Of a stretch of DNA of 64,000 nt, positions 53,831-63,208 are shown piece by piece (position 1 is the stretch's first letter; each line of letters begins with the position of its first letter). The notes under the pieces are model-generated. The model ran no database searches, was not told where the DNA came from, and saw only the letters and a list, made by a program, of their open reading frames with translations. The DNA is from Strigops habroptila (Eukaryota; Chordata; Aves; Psittaciformes; Psittacidae), in NCBI RefSeq assembly GCF_004027225.2, contig NC_046358.1, positions 2,198,720 through 2,262,719 on the forward strand. Reading direction: 5' to 3'. A program made the translations under genes and the position numbers.

Positions 53831-55870
53831 GCTGTGTACGTGCGTACGCGCCCACCTGCGTACGTGCGACATACACACACATGCGTGTGTACGTGGGACA
53901 CCTGTGTGCGTGTGACACACCTGTGTACATGTGACACCTATGTACATGTGACATATGTACATGCGACACACCTATGTACGTGTCACACTTATGTACATGT
54001 AACACACCTATGTACATGTGACATCTATGTACATGTAACACCTATGTACATGTAACACACCTATGTACGTGTGACACGTGCATGTGACACACCTATGTAT
54101 GTGTCACACTTATGTACATGTAACACACCTATGTGCATGTAACACCTATGTACATGTAACACACACCTATGTACACATAACGCCTATGTACATGTAACAC
54201 ACACCTATGTACATGTAACACCTATATGCATGTAACACCTATGTACATGCAGCACACACATACTGATGTACATGTAACACACGCCTATGTACACATAACA
54301 CCTATGTACATGTAACACCTAGGTACATGCAGCACACAACACCGATGTACATGTAACACACGTATGTACGTTCAGCACACACCTATGTACATGTAACACA
54401 CACCTATGTGCATGTAACAGACCTATGTGCATGCAGCACATGCACACAACACCTATGTACATGCAGCACACACCTATGTACGTGTTACACACACCTATGT
54501 ACATGTAACAGACCTATGTGCATGCAGCACATGCACACAACACCTATGTACATGCAGCACACACCTATGTACGTGTTACACACACCTATGTACATGTAAC
54601 AGACCTATGTACATGCAGCACATGCACACATGCCTATGTACATGTAACACCTATGTACATGCAACTCACACCTACGTACATGTAGCACACACCTATGTAC
54701 ATGTAACACACCTATGTACATGCAGCATATGCGCACATGCCTATGTACAGGTAACACCTATGTACATGCAGCACGCATACACCTATGTACCTGTAACACA
54801 CACCTATTTACATGTAACACACGCCTATGTATGTGCAACACGCATATACGAGGCTATATACATCCAATACATGCCTGTATACATGCGACACACCCACCTA
54901 TATACATGCAACAGACACACACCTATACATGCAACACACTCCTATACACATGCAGCACACATACCCATGCAACACACATACATGCAACACACATACATGG
55001 CTATATACATGCAATACACACTTACATACTTGCAGGATATACACATACAGTCCTATATACATGCAGGACACATGCACCTCTATAAGCATGCAACATACAC
55101 ATACACTCCTACATACAGGCAGCACACACGTACACACCTATACACATGCAACACACATACACACACACCTATACATGCAACAGACACACATACACTCCTT
55201 TATACATGAAGCACATGTATGCATGGCTTTACCTTGTACATACGTGCTTGTATTTTATATGCATACAATACATGCCTATATGCATGCAACATGCACCTAT
55301 GTACATGCAGCATGCACACATGTACGCCTATATGCATGCAGCATCCACATATACACCTATGTACATGCAACACACATACATGACTATACATGCAGTACAT
55401 GCCTATGTACATATACAGACATAGAGTTCTATATACCTGCAACAGACATGCACCCTTATATACATGCAACACACACATACATGCAACATGCACATACATG
55501 CAACAGACACACAAACATGCTTATATACATGCAGTATACACATACACACCTATATACATGCAAAATATATAATCAACTATATACATGTAGTGCATACATA
55601 CCTATATACATGCAGCACACATACACTTATATACATGCAGCCTACGCATACACGCCTATATACATGCAACACACACATACACTCCTGTATACATGCAACA
55701 CACGCATGCACCCCTATATATATGCAACACACAGGCATATGCACCTATACATTCAACACACACATGCCTATATACATGCAGTGCACACCTATGTGCACAG
55801 AGCACACACACATACACACCTATGTACACACAGCACACGCACATACACGCCTATGTACATGCATACACAT
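53830..55870. repeat. CACCTATGTACATGTAA minisatellite between KDM2A and RHOD
   Basis: About 2 kb of tandem units of roughly 16-34 bases built around CCTATGTACATG and ACACAC. Left part regular (CACCTATGTACATGTAACA), right part more degenerate (TATATACATGCAACACACA). It starts at the edge of the KDM2A CpG island and ends about 130 bases short of the RHOD poly(A) signal. Long frames of up to 391 codons are artefacts of the stop-free period. Confidence 0.92.
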
Positions 55871-56004
55871 GCCCCATCCAAACTCAGGGGATGCTCAGGG
55901 ACCGCAGGGGGTTCACAGGGGGTCCCCAGCAGGATGTGTCCCCCTGTTACTGAACCGGGGCTGCTCCTGCCCACAGGGACCATGCCACGCTCTGTGTGTT
56001 GAGC

Positions 56005-56010
56005 TTTAAT
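56005..56010 (-). terminator. Candidate RHOD poly(A) signal ATTAAA
   Basis: The + strand TTTAAT gives ATTAAA on the gene strand, about 220 bases past the RHOD stop. It is followed by a T/G-bearing stretch containing CAGAGCGTGGCATGGTCC. Confidence 0.55.
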
Positions 56011-56226
56011 GTCAGCACTGCACCACGGTCACCCCACGTCACCCCTCCCTCGCTGGCCTGCCAGCAGGAAGGGGACCCCCCCCCAAATCAGTTCTGTGCT
56101 CTCAGACCCCGTTGCAGGGTGACAGTGGTCCAGCGATGGCTGATGATGTCCAGCAGCAGCCGGGAGCTGAGGTCTTGTGTCACGCTGTGGGGACAGGAGC
56201 AGGTCCCCGTGGCCATGGTGGGGGGC

Positions 56227-56394
56227 TCAGCAGAGCACACAGCCCCTCTTGGGTCTCCTCCTACGCTGGCTGCGGCGGGCAGCGCTGAGGGCAGCACTGC
56301 AGGCCGCTGTGAAGATGCCACCAACGTTCTCCTGGTACCTGGCCGAGCACTCCAAGTAGGACACGGCGTGGACCTGCCGGGCCATGGCCTCTCC
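56227..56394 (-). CDS. RHOD: RHOD exon 5
   Basis: Residues 149-203: [20 protein letters not shown], a helix, a polybasic tail and CVLC then TGA. Cys200 is the expected lipid-bearing residue. Confidence 0.9.
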   Translation of the reverse strand, partial: GEAMARQVHAVSYLECSARYQENVGGIFTAACSAALSAARRSQRRRRPKRGCVLC

Positions 56395-58056
56395 CTGTGG
56401 GGAGCAGCATGGTCAGACCCCCGCAGTGGTCCCACACCACCTCACACTGGGGGTCAGCCCCGCATTGTGGGGTGCCACTCGCCTGATGGTAAGACACGGG
56501 CTCCAGGCGTCCCTCCTGCAGCTTGCGCAGCACCGCACGGTCCCGCCGCAGGTCGGTCTTGCAGCCCACCAGCAGCACCGGGATGCCCTTGCAGAAGTGG
56601 TTCACCTCCGGGTACCACTGTGGAGAGGGGACATATGGCACCCAGGGATGGGGAGATGACACCTCCCATGGGGAGGATGTACAGGGTGGGAGATGCCACC
56701 CTGGGGATGTGTTACCTTTGTTAGGATGTTGTCGTAGCTGCTGGGATCGGTGACGTCAAAGCAGATGAGGACAACATTGGCACCCGAGTAGGACAATGGG
56801 CGAAGCCGGTCATAGTCTTCCTGTCCTGCAACATGGAGAAGCAGACCGTTATCATGGGATCATGGAATGGTTTGGGTTGAAGGGAGCTTAAAGCTCCTCC
56901 AGCTCCAACCCCCTGCCCCGGGCAGGGACACCTTCCACTAGAGCAGGTTGTTCCAAGCCCCTGTGTCCAACCTGGCCTTGAACACTGCCAGGGATGGGGC
57001 AGCCACAGCTCCTCTGGGCACCCTGTGCCAGCGCCTCAGCACCCCCACAGGGAAGAATATTATATTCCCCAGTTCCCTACTGGGCTGGGGCCCCCCAGGC
57101 TAATCCCCCATCTCCCATTGTCAATGTATGGGGACACCCCTCCAAAGCACAACACCCCAAAACCCACAACTGCCCCAGGGATCCCTTCCTGTCCCACCTG
57201 CAGTATCCCAGAGGTGGATCTTCACAGGCCTGCCAGCAACCTGGAGGGAAGCTGTGTACTTCTCAAACACGGTGGGGATATAGACCTGGCAGGGGACAGG
57301 GAGGACATGAGACAGGTCCTACCTGCCCACAGGCAGTAGAGGACCCCACAAGGATATGTGTGGATAGGACAGGGCATGGGGACATACCCAGGGTCAGGAG
57401 AGGGAAATGGGGCTGGGGGAAAGGAGAGGGTGGTGTCTTCATACGTGCCCTGATCACAGGACAGACCCTGCTCCCCATCCCGTGACACCCCCCCCCCCCC
57501 CGAGGCAGAGGTGTCCATTGTAAGATCATAGAACCATAGGATGGTTTGTGTTGCCTTGAACACTGCCAGGGATGGGGCAGCCACAGCTTCTCTGGGCACC
57601 CTGTGCCAGCACCTCAGCACCCTCACAGGGAAGAACTTCCTTATTATCCAACTTGAACTTCCCTTGTTTCAGTTTGAACCCATCACCCTTTGTCCTATCA
57701 CTACAGTCCCTGATGAAGAGCCCATCAGACCCCCATCAGCCCCATGCTGGGCTACCCTCTGCCCCATCGCCCTCAGTCCCATGTCCTGCAAACAGCCCCA
57801 CTGTGCCCATTCCATCCCTCCTCATCCCACCACCCTTCTCCTATTGCCACCGCGCCCAGGAGCCTCCCACATCCCTTGCAGGACCATGAACCCCCCCGAC
57901 CATGTCCCACCCCTCTGAGTTCCCATGGGACACGGCAACCGGTACCTTGGGGAAGTCCCCTCTGGCGAACGCCACCAGCAGAGATGTCTTCCCGCAGCCC
58001 CCGTCCCCCACGACCACCACCTTCACCTCGGCCTCGGAGGGCTCTTCCCGCTGCAT
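56227..58056 (-). CDS. RHOD: Rho-family GTPase, RHOD orthologue, complete CDS
   Basis: Membrane-anchored Rho switch; RHOD governs endosome movement and filopodia in mammals. CDS = complement(join(56227..56394, 56483..56617, 56716..56825, 57198..57285, 57946..58056)), 612 nt, 203 aa (human RHOD 210). P-loop GDGGCGKTS (17-25), switch I IPTVFEKY with Thr42, switch [18 protein letters not shown] (64-79), base-binding CKTD (122-125) and SAR (165-167). A basic tail [11 protein letters not shown] precedes the prenylation motif CVLC at the very end. No upstream in-frame ATG was seen. Intron 4 (56395-56482) uses a GC donor. Some residues ([18 protein letters not shown]) are closer to RHOF, but the position next to KDM2A favours RHOD. 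Confidence 0.88.
56483..56617 (-). CDS. RHOD: RHOD exon 4
   Basis: 45 codons, residues 104-148: [20 protein letters not shown] then [20 protein letters not shown] and VSYHQ. It ends CAG and the intron opens GCGAGT. Confidence 0.9.
56716..56825 (-). CDS. RHOD: RHOD exon 3
   Basis: Completes Gly67 and encodes residues 68-103: [20 protein letters not shown] then [16 protein letters not shown]. Confidence 0.92.
56850..57060 (-). mobile_element. CR1 LINE 3' fragment in RHOD intron 2
   Basis: About 210 bases in minus orientation, beginning GGATCATGGAATGGTTTGG on +. Confidence 0.92.
57198..57285 (-). CDS. RHOD: RHOD exon 2
   Basis: Residues 38-66 plus the first base of Gly67: [20 protein letters not shown] then VKIHLWDTA. 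Confidence 0.92.
57523..57720 (-). mobile_element. CR1 LINE 3' fragment in RHOD intron 1, internally deleted
   Basis: Minus orientation. GGTTTGTGTT is joined directly to GCCTTGAACACTGCC, so about 90 bases of the usual 3' part are absent. Confidence 0.88.
57946..58056 (-). CDS. RHOD: RHOD exon 1
   Basis: 37 codons: [20 protein letters not shown] then [17 protein letters not shown]. The ATG has a weak context (C at -3) but is the only in-frame ATG found. The donor is AAG then GTACCG. Confidence 0.9.
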
Positions 58057-58200
58057 GGGGGCAGCCTGCGGGACCCGCGGAGCCGGCCTAGCCTCGCCGG
58101 GGACCGGGATGCGGACGGGGCGGTGGGAGGCACCCGCCCGAAGCGGGGCGCGGCCGCCACCCGCCCATCGTCCCGCCCGCGGCACCGCTCAGGGCTGGGG
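57950..58200 (-). promoter_or_regulatory. RHOD CpG-rich promoter region
   Basis: CpG-dense sequence over exon 1 and about 150 bases upstream. No TATA box seen. Confidence 0.55.
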
Positions 58201-60104
58201 CCACGGTGTGACGGTGACAGGGGCAGTGCAGCAGCAGGCAGGGTGCTCACTCACGTATGGGTGCCTGCTGCGGCGGGGGGGGCTGTCCCCGACACCCCAT
58301 TTCCCTCCCCCCCCCCCACCGGAGTTGGGTTTATTGCCCCGAGCATCCACAGGAGGCAAAGTCCAGGGTGGAGGGAGGTGCAGGGGGTGACTCAGAGCTC
58401 CCGGTGCCACCCGTTCTGTGTCACACCCGGTGACGAGCTGCGCCCAGCCCTGCCCGGCCGTGCAGGTACTTGGAGCGCTGTGTGCAGTTCTGGTGTCCCC
58501 GGCATAAGAGGGACATGGAGCTGTTGGAGCAGGGCCAGAGGAGGCCACGAGGATGCTCAGGGGCTGGAGCAGCTCCCGTATGGAGCCAGGCTGAGAAGAT
58601 TGGGGCTCTTCAGCCTGGAGAAGAGAAGCTGCGTGGAGACCTCAGAGCAGCTTCCAGTGTCTGAAGGGGGCTACAAGGATGCTGGAGAGGGACCTTCATC
58701 AGGGACTGGAGTGAGAGGACAAGGGGTGATGGCTTCAAACTGGAACAGATTTAGGTTGGATATAAGGAAGTTGCTCCCTGTGAGGGTGCTGAGGCGCTGG
58801 CACAGGGTGCCCGGAGAAGCTGTGGCTGCCCCATCCCTGGCAGTGTTCAAGGCCAGGTTGGACACAGGGGCTTGGAGCAACCTGCTCTAGTGTAAGGTGT
58901 CCCTGCCCGTGGCAGGGGGTTGGAACTGGATGAGCTTAAGGTCCCTTTCAACCCAAACCATTCTGTGATTCTAGGATTCTATGTCCCTCACATGCAGCTT
59001 GGATGTGGGGGACATGGTCTTGGACATCCTTTGCGTCCCCAAGGCCCCACTGGGAGTGAACCGATGCTTCTGTTATAGGTTTGCATGGAGGAATGGGAGC
59101 ATCATGCATGCTGTTCCCACCATTCCTACCTGGCTGGTTCTTCTCCTGCTCTCCTGCCCCCCCCCCCAGCTCCCTTGGTGGGTACCAGCAGGTACCCAGG
59201 TCCAGCAGGTCCCTGTATCCCCCAGACCAGTGGGAATAAGGCTGAACCACTGGCTCAAACACCAAATTCCCACCCCGACCTGATGCACAACAAAGATGGA
59301 GCAGAGATAGTGGCGATTCCCATGCCGGGAGACTGGAAGGGAAATGGAGACAGTAATGAACAATCTCCAAAGGATGCCAACATCAGGGTGGGATGTGCAG
59401 AGGAGACCGGAGCAGAAGGAAACAATTAGGAAGGTGGCAATTACCAGTCTATAATGAGATATGAGGTTGAATCCTAAAAGCATCCCTATTCTTTCACAGC
59501 AAGATGTAGCTGCTGCAATATCCATCCTCTGGGGCATTCCCGTTGAGAAAACATTACTTTGGGCAAAACATTTCCTTTCCCGCAAGCCCAACAGGAATTT
59601 GACAGGAGCAGAGGCTCGGTGGTGCAGCCTGAATCTGAAACTGCCCAGTGCTCCCTTACCACCTGACCCATGATCCTGCAGAAACGCCCCAAAGAGAAGC
59701 TCTATTCGGAGGAGAGACGAGCTGCTTGGGTCTTCTGAGGAAGTGGAGACCCCAGTTCTCCTCATCGGAGAAGACGGTGGCAAGGAGAAGCAGAGGGAAG
59801 GAACTGCTTGGACACCCGGGTAGCTTGGCCCCAGGAAAGGTAGGGATAGGACCAGAGCCTAGGGAGATGCTCGCATCTCCATGGAGCTCCCGACCTCTCC
59901 CTGCTCCCGTTTATACCTTCCTTGAGGTGCCTGGAGCACCTCCAGCCTCCACACTGGCCCCGCAGCCCCACCACTGGTGTGGCAGCACCTCCCCAACCCT
60001 CCTGTCACCCCCCTGTCCCCAGCCCTGCTGAGCCACCCCACCAGACCCCTCATCCTGACACATCCTTTGGGGTCCCACTAACCCCCCATCTGTTCTGACC
60101 ACAG
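58201..60104. other. Intergenic region between RHOD and MRGPR copy 1
   Basis: Contains one CR1 copy. A 5' non-coding MRGPR exon may lie here, because a good acceptor with branch-like CACTAAC occurs at 60,074-60,104. I cannot place that exon. Otherwise nothing recognised. Confidence 0.55.
58465..58982 (+). mobile_element. CR1 LINE 3' fragment upstream of the MRGPR gene
   Basis: About 520 bases, + orientation, ending ATTCTGTGATTCTAGGATTC, the typical CR1 terminal repeat. Confidence 0.93.
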
Positions 60105-60130
60105 CCAGGGGTCACATCCCACCTCCTGCC

Positions 60131-61048
60131 ATGGACCTGAACCAGACATTCCCACCTCCCACATCACCTGTGCTGGAGACTGATGGAGACAACCTATGCA
60201 GCATAGACATCACTGATGTGGCTGTGGACACTGTCACGCTCTTCATCTGCCTCTGGGGGCTGGTGGGGAATGGGGCTGTGTTCTGGCTCCTCGGCTTCCG
60301 CATCCGCAGGAACCCCATCACCACCTACATCCTCAACCTGGCCGTGGCCGACTTCACCTTCCTCCTCTTCATGGTCACCTCAGTCCTTTTCTACATGATG
60401 GAGAACATCTTCTGCTCCCGTGTAGTGGCTCTGGTGTACCAGAGGTCGTTTTTCCTGCTCTCGCTGTTCACCTACAACATGGGTCTGTATCTCCTGACGG
60501 CCATCAGCATTGAGAGGTGCGTGTCCATCCTCTGCCCACTCTGGTACCGCTGCCGCCGCCCTCAGCGCTTGTCAGCCGTGATGTGTGTCCTGCTCTGGGC
60601 CCTTTCCATCACTGTCATTGCTACAGTGACATCTCTGTGCCTCTTGCATGAGCACGAGCTCTGCCAGGTGGCTCTTATCTCCATGTATTCCCTCAACTTC
60701 CTCATCTTTGCCCCACCTATGGTCACTTCCAATGTGATCCTGTTCATTAAGATCCTGTGTCGCTCCCAGCAGCGACAACCCAAGAGGCTCTACATCGTTA
60801 TCTTCCTCACTGTCCTCTTCTTTCTCATCTTTGGGGTTCCTCTCAGCATCTGGAATTTCCTGCAGCAGTTCAACTACTCTGTTGTGACCTCCCAGGCTGT
60901 TTTCCTGCTCGCCTGCATCAACAGCAGCATCAACCCCTTCATCTACTTCTTGGTGGGGAGCTGCCGGAGGCGCTGCTCCGTGGTGCCCCTGCAGGTCGCC
61001 TTCAGGAGGGTCTTTGAGGAGACGGGGGTCACCACGGTCTCCAGCTAA
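60131..61048 (+). CDS. Mas-related G-protein-coupled receptor, copy 1
   Basis: Class A GPCR of the MRGPR family, 305 aa in a single coding exon. MRGPRs act on sensory neurons and mast cells; the ligand here is unknown. N-glycosylation site Asn4. TM1 about 32-55 (GNGAV with Asn47), TM2 64-88 (LAVADFTF, Asp74), TM3 102-127, ERC (128-130) in place of DRY as usual for this family, the intracellular loop 2 motif CPLWYRCRRP (135-144), TM4 148-170, TM5 178-207, TM6 220-244, TM7 252-276 with NPFIY (269-272). The extracellular TM3-ECL2 disulfide of typical class A receptors is not obvious, again as in MRGPRs. The start lies in GCCATGG. An acceptor 26 bases upstream (CTGACCACAG, 60,104) suggests a spliced 5' UTR. 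It resembles avian MRGPRH-like proteins; I leave the symbol open. Confidence 0.93.
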   Translation: MDLNQTFPPPTSPVLETDGDNLCSIDITDVAVDTVTLFICLWGLVGNGAVFWLLGFRIRRNPITTYILNLAVADFTFLLFMVTSVLFYMMENIFCSRVVALVYQRSFFLLSLFTYNMGLYLLTAISIERCVSILCPLWYRCRRPQRLSAVMCVLLWALSITVIATVTSLCLLHEHELCQVALISMYSLNFLIFAPPMVTSNVILFIKILCRSQQRQPKRLYIVIFLTVLFFLIFGVPLSIWNFLQQFNYSVVTSQAVFLLACINSSINPFIYFLVGSCRRRCSVVPLQVAFRRVFEETGVTTVSS

Positions 61049-61109
61049 AAGCCACTGTGCTCACACCGGATGTGCTGCCCGCCCCCCAGCTTCATGCTCA
61101 GTGCTCACC

Positions 61110-61470
61110 CTTGGGACTGCATCTCATCCCATTCCCATCTCCAGCTCCATCCCCATCCCATCCTGCTCCCCATCCCCACTCCTATCCCACCCCCATTCCC
61201 ATCCCATCCTCACCCACACCCCATTCCCATCCCTATCCATCCTCATCCACACCCCCATTCCTATTCTATCTCCATCCCCATCCTTATTTTCATCCTCATC
61301 TCATCCCTATTCCACCTTCATCCACATTCCTATCCCAAGCTCATTCCATCCCATACTCGCCCTCATCCCATTCCCATCCCCATCTGCATCCCCATCCCAT
61401 CTTATTCCTATGCCCATTCCTATCCCACCCCTATTCCTGTCCTTTCCCCATTCCCATGCCATCCCCGTCC
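61110..61470. repeat. CCATCCCCATTC pyrimidine-rich repeat
   Basis: Imperfect 6-12-base units of CCATCC/CCCATT on the + strand for about 350 bases, immediately after the copy 1 stop codon. Confidence 0.88.
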
Positions 61471-61474
61471 CCTC

Positions 61475-61665
61475 CCTCCCGCTCCCACTCCGCGGCCGCT
61501 TCCCGCCGGGCTCTGCCGCCCTCCAGCGACGGGACGGGCGCGCTCCGACCGCTCCCGGGCCCGCAGCGGCCCCAGCCCGGGGCAAGCGGCTCCGGGGCTC
61601 GGCGGGGGCTCCGGCGGACGGTGTCTCCGCTCCCGGCCCCGCTCCCCGCAGCAATAAACGCCGCT
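61475..61665. promoter_or_regulatory. Isolated CpG-rich patch
   Basis: About 190 bases with dense CpG, including a GCGGCCGC site at 61,491 or nearby, in an otherwise CpG-poor spacer. It could be a small CpG island or a GC-rich 3' UTR end of copy 1. Confidence 0.4.
61653..61658 (+). terminator. Candidate poly(A) signal for MRGPR copy 1
   Basis: AATAAA on +, about 605 bases past the stop codon. It is the first canonical signal downstream that I found. Confidence 0.45.
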
Positions 61666-62799
61666 GGCTCCATCTGCAGCCTCCCGTTCCACTGCGGGGC
61701 TGGGATGGGGAGGCGGGGTGGAGATCTGTGTGTGGGGTGCCCCCTAGAAATAGCCCCCCAAAACCCGATGGGGCAGCCCGGGGAGAGCAGCCCATGGGGA
61801 GGCACTGGAGCTGCAGGGGATGATCCGGGGGGCGGGAGGTAGGAGTGTGTGGGGGGTGGGATGTGGGGGGGCTGGGGGAAAGATGTGGGATGTAGGGAGG
61901 ATGGTGAGAAGGTATGGAATTTGGGGAGGATGGTGAGAAAGTGTGGGATGCGTGGGCTCTGGTGGGAAGGTGTGGGATGTGGGGAGGGGTCGTGGGACTG
62001 GGGGGGGGAGGCCGGTGGGAAGATATAGGATTTGGGGGCCTGGCTGGGGGTGCAGGAGCTGGTGGGTGTCCACACTCATCAGGACAGGAGGAACCAGCCC
62101 CAGATGTGACACTGGGACAGTGCGGGACGAGGCTGCACTGGGCAGCTCTGCATGTCCCCAGGACAGCCCCAGGACAGGCAATGTCCCTTCCTCCTGCCTC
62201 CATGATGGTGCTGGGGGTAACCACACCCTGGCTTGGTCCAGCTCCCGGCATGATGGTGCTTGGTCCAGCTCCAGCACCATCATTCTGCACACCCACAGCT
62301 CTCCCATCACCATGATGGAGGCTTAGCGATGGGATGAGACCTTGGCAAAGCCACAGGGAGATGAGTGATGCCCCGTGGAGCCCATAGTGACCAACAGACG
62401 TGGCACTATGGGTGCTGAAGGGTGCTGAAGGGTGGTGGCCAGGCTGAGGACCACGGACTCCCCTTCCTCTTGCTGTCCTGATCTGCTGAAGAAGGAGGAA
62501 AGCTCCAGTCTGCTGAAGCCAGGGCAGAGGAAGAATTCCAGAAGGAAGAGACTTAGCTCACAAAATAAATAAATATATTATATATTTGAGGAGATATTTG
62601 CTGTGACAGTAATAAAACAGCCTGAGGGCACCACCAAACCCCTGCACCCATCCTTCCCGCAGCAGTTGTGATGGTGCAGTCCCAGTTGTGAGCAGTTGGC
62701 GTCAGTTTTGCTCTGGTGATCACAAGCCATGTGTGTGCATCTCCCCCGCCTCCATCCACACCCGGTCGGCAGCAGGAGCCAGGAGAAGGCAGGATGCTG

Positions 62800-62805
62800 T
62801 TTATT
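62800..62805 (-). terminator. Candidate poly(A) signal for MRGPR copy 2
   Basis: The + strand TTTATT reads AATAAA on the minus strand, about 400 bases past the copy 2 stop. Confidence 0.5.
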
Positions 62806-63208
62806 GATGTCAGGCACAGGGGAGGGTGGTGGGACCTTGGCAGAGCCTGGTGTGGGGCATTGGTCCACCCCGTGGTGAAGGTAGGGTGGGGAGAAGCGCT
62901 TAGGACACCAAACAGATTCTACCCCCACAAAGTACATGAGTCAGAGTTACCAAAGGCAACGCTCATCCTGAAAAGCAGAGGATTTTTGGGAACACGGTCC
63001 TCTGGGGCACATTCCCCATGGTAGGGATGGAAGGGGAGAGGAAAGGAATGCTCCCCGCAGAGCATCCCTCCACACATTGACCTTGGTGATGGTCTGCTGT
63101 TCTGCACAATGACATTAGGGGAAATGCTGCAGACATCTATTAATCTGATTGCTCAAGAAAAGCCTCAGCCACTGTCCCAGGAGCCTGGACCAGAGTGGTG
63201 GGAAGGCT

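Larger units (their letters stand above)
61049..63208. other. Spacer between the convergent MRGPR genes
   Basis: Holds, left to right, a C/T-rich CCCATCCCCATC-type repeat, a CpG-rich patch with AATAAA, ordinary sequence, and on the right the 3' flank of copy 2. No further gene recognised. Confidence 0.6.

Noticed and set aside
53830-55870. CRISPR-like direct repeats
   Set aside because: Units are directly adjacent without unique spacers, and the DNA is vertebrate. It is a minisatellite.
53960-56002. Long + strand frames (up to 391 codons, Tyr/Thr/His/Met-rich) as novel proteins
   Set aside because: They run through the CACCTATGTACATG array; the repeat unit lacks stops in several frames on both strands. 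No domain, no splice context.
58056-58185. N-terminal 43-residue extension of RHOD
   Set aside because: The frame is open but its apparent start at 58,185 is GTG, and there is no upstream ATG in frame. RHOD family length fits the start at 58,056.
62559-62620. AATAAA cluster on the + strand as the end of an extra gene
   Set aside because: Lies in an AT-rich simple stretch with no coding sequence upstream other than MRGPR copy 1 about 1.5 kb away. An alternative late poly(A) site for copy 1 is possible but unsupported.
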